A stretch of DNA of 6,179 bases from positions 1 through 6,179 of the forward strand of contig JAMOSL010000157.1 of the NCBI GenBank assembly GCA_027063105.1, in the 5' to 3' direction. The notes below the pieces were generated by a model. The model saw only the letters and a program-made list of their open reading frames with translations. It was not told the origin of the DNA and made no database searches. The position numbers were made by a program, and so were the translations under genes. Source of the DNA: Campylobacteraceae bacterium (GTDB taxonomy: Bacteria > Campylobacterota > Campylobacteria > Campylobacterales > Sulfurovaceae). Shown here one piece after another: positions 5,718 to 6,179 of this stretch (position 1 is the first letter of the stretch; every line of letters begins with the position of its first letter).

Positions 5718-6179
5718 ATGTTCAATTTTTTGAAAAAAGCATTAGGGAAAACAACTGAGGCAATTGCTAAAGTCTCTCCTAAAAAAAGAAAAGAGATAAG
5801 CAAGGAGGAATTTGAAGAGATTTTATTAGAAGCTGATGTTAATTATGAGCTTGTAGAGAGATTATTAAATTCTATGCCAAGTCCTATTAATAGGGTACAA
5901 GCTTTTAACTCACTTATAACTATTTTTCAATATAAAGCAGACTTTAAAAATAGTGACCACAAACCATTCGTAGAGATGATAATAGGAGTAAATGGTGCTG
6001 GGAAAACTACAACTATATCCAAACTCGCATATAAATATAAACAAGAAGATAAAACTGTTATTTTAGGTGCAGGTGATACTTTTAGGGCAGCAGCAATAGA
6101 ACAACTCAGTCGTTGGGCAGAAAGATTAGAAATACCAATCGTAGCTACACAACAAGGACATGATCCATCAGCTGTCGTA
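5718..6179 (+). CDS. ftsY: Signal recognition particle receptor FtsY, 5' part
   Basis: Only the first 154 residues are present; the frame runs open to the window end. FtsY is the membrane-associated SRP receptor GTPase that, with Ffh-SRP, delivers ribosomes making membrane proteins to the translocon. Start ATG has AAAGGA 10 nt upstream, overlapping the lipoprotein stop codon. The N-terminus is short: a basic, amphipathic segment (FLKKALGKTTEAIAKV, then PKKRK to residue 25) runs straight into the helical N domain (about 28-80). There is no long acidic A domain as in E. coli, as is normal for short FtsY types. The G domain shows the P-loop GVNGAGKTTTISKLA (90-104) and the SRP-GTPase block AGDTFRAAAIEQL (118-130), then GHDPSAVV at the edge. 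The GVNG P-loop and this block separate FtsY from Ffh, which has GLQGxGKTT. FlhF is excluded by DTFRAAAIEQL. Confidence 0.96.
   Translation, partial: MFNFLKKALGKTTEAIAKVSPKKRKEISKEEFEEILLEADVNYELVERLLNSMPSPINRVQAFNSLITIFQYKADFKNSDHKPFVEMIIGVNGAGKTTTISKLAYKYKQEDKTVILGAGDTFRAAAIEQLSRWAERLEIPIVATQQGHDPSAVV

Noticed and set aside
1..6179. Defence, mobile, CRISPR or RNA-gene content
   Set aside because: No repeats of array type, transposase, integrase, tRNA-like fold or rRNA sequence was seen; nearly every base lies in a recognised housekeeping gene.

Overview
The window is an AT-rich (roughly 30% GC by eye), densely coded stretch of a bacterial chromosome. It most likely comes from a member of the Campylobacterota (the former Epsilonproteobacteria), probably a free-living type such as the Sulfurimonas, Sulfurovum or Arcobacter groups. 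Three things point there. The block of TlpA-like lipoprotein and ftsY, divergent from a 5-formyltetrahydrofolate cyclo-ligase and rny, resembles the arrangement I recall from Campylobacter jejuni. The regulator has a DNA-binding domain close to HsrA/CosR. The CmoB, RNase Y and CbiD sequences fit the same group. The genus cannot be fixed by reading alone.

Layout from left to right. The 3' end of a cobalamin-synthesis gene (cbiD) enters on the + strand and stops at 391. Its stop overlaps the stop of a convergent OmpR-family orphan response regulator (388-1047, minus). After a 116-bp intergenic stretch holding a 21-bp-phased direct repeat comes a tightly packed minus-strand operon. In transcription order this is 5-FTHF cyclo-ligase, rny, a 98-residue protein of unknown function, a secreted cyclophilin and cmoB. 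Neighbouring genes in it are 4-21 bp apart or overlap. The short divergent intergenic region around 5059-5109 carries two opposed TATAAT hexamers inside a near-perfect palindrome. To its right a TlpA/thioredoxin-fold lipoprotein and the start of ftsY run on the + strand to the window end.

The genes form housekeeping groups rather than one pathway: mRNA turnover (RNase Y), tRNA wobble-base modification (CmoB), one-carbon metabolism (cyclo-ligase), periplasmic folding and redox (cyclophilin, TlpA-like) and SRP-dependent membrane targeting (FtsY). I see no mobile element, CRISPR array, RNA gene, toxin-antitoxin pair or defence system. The points worth a second look are the non-canonical receiver of the response regulator, the repeat in front of it, the palindromic divergent promoter and the uncharacterised small protein coupled to rny.
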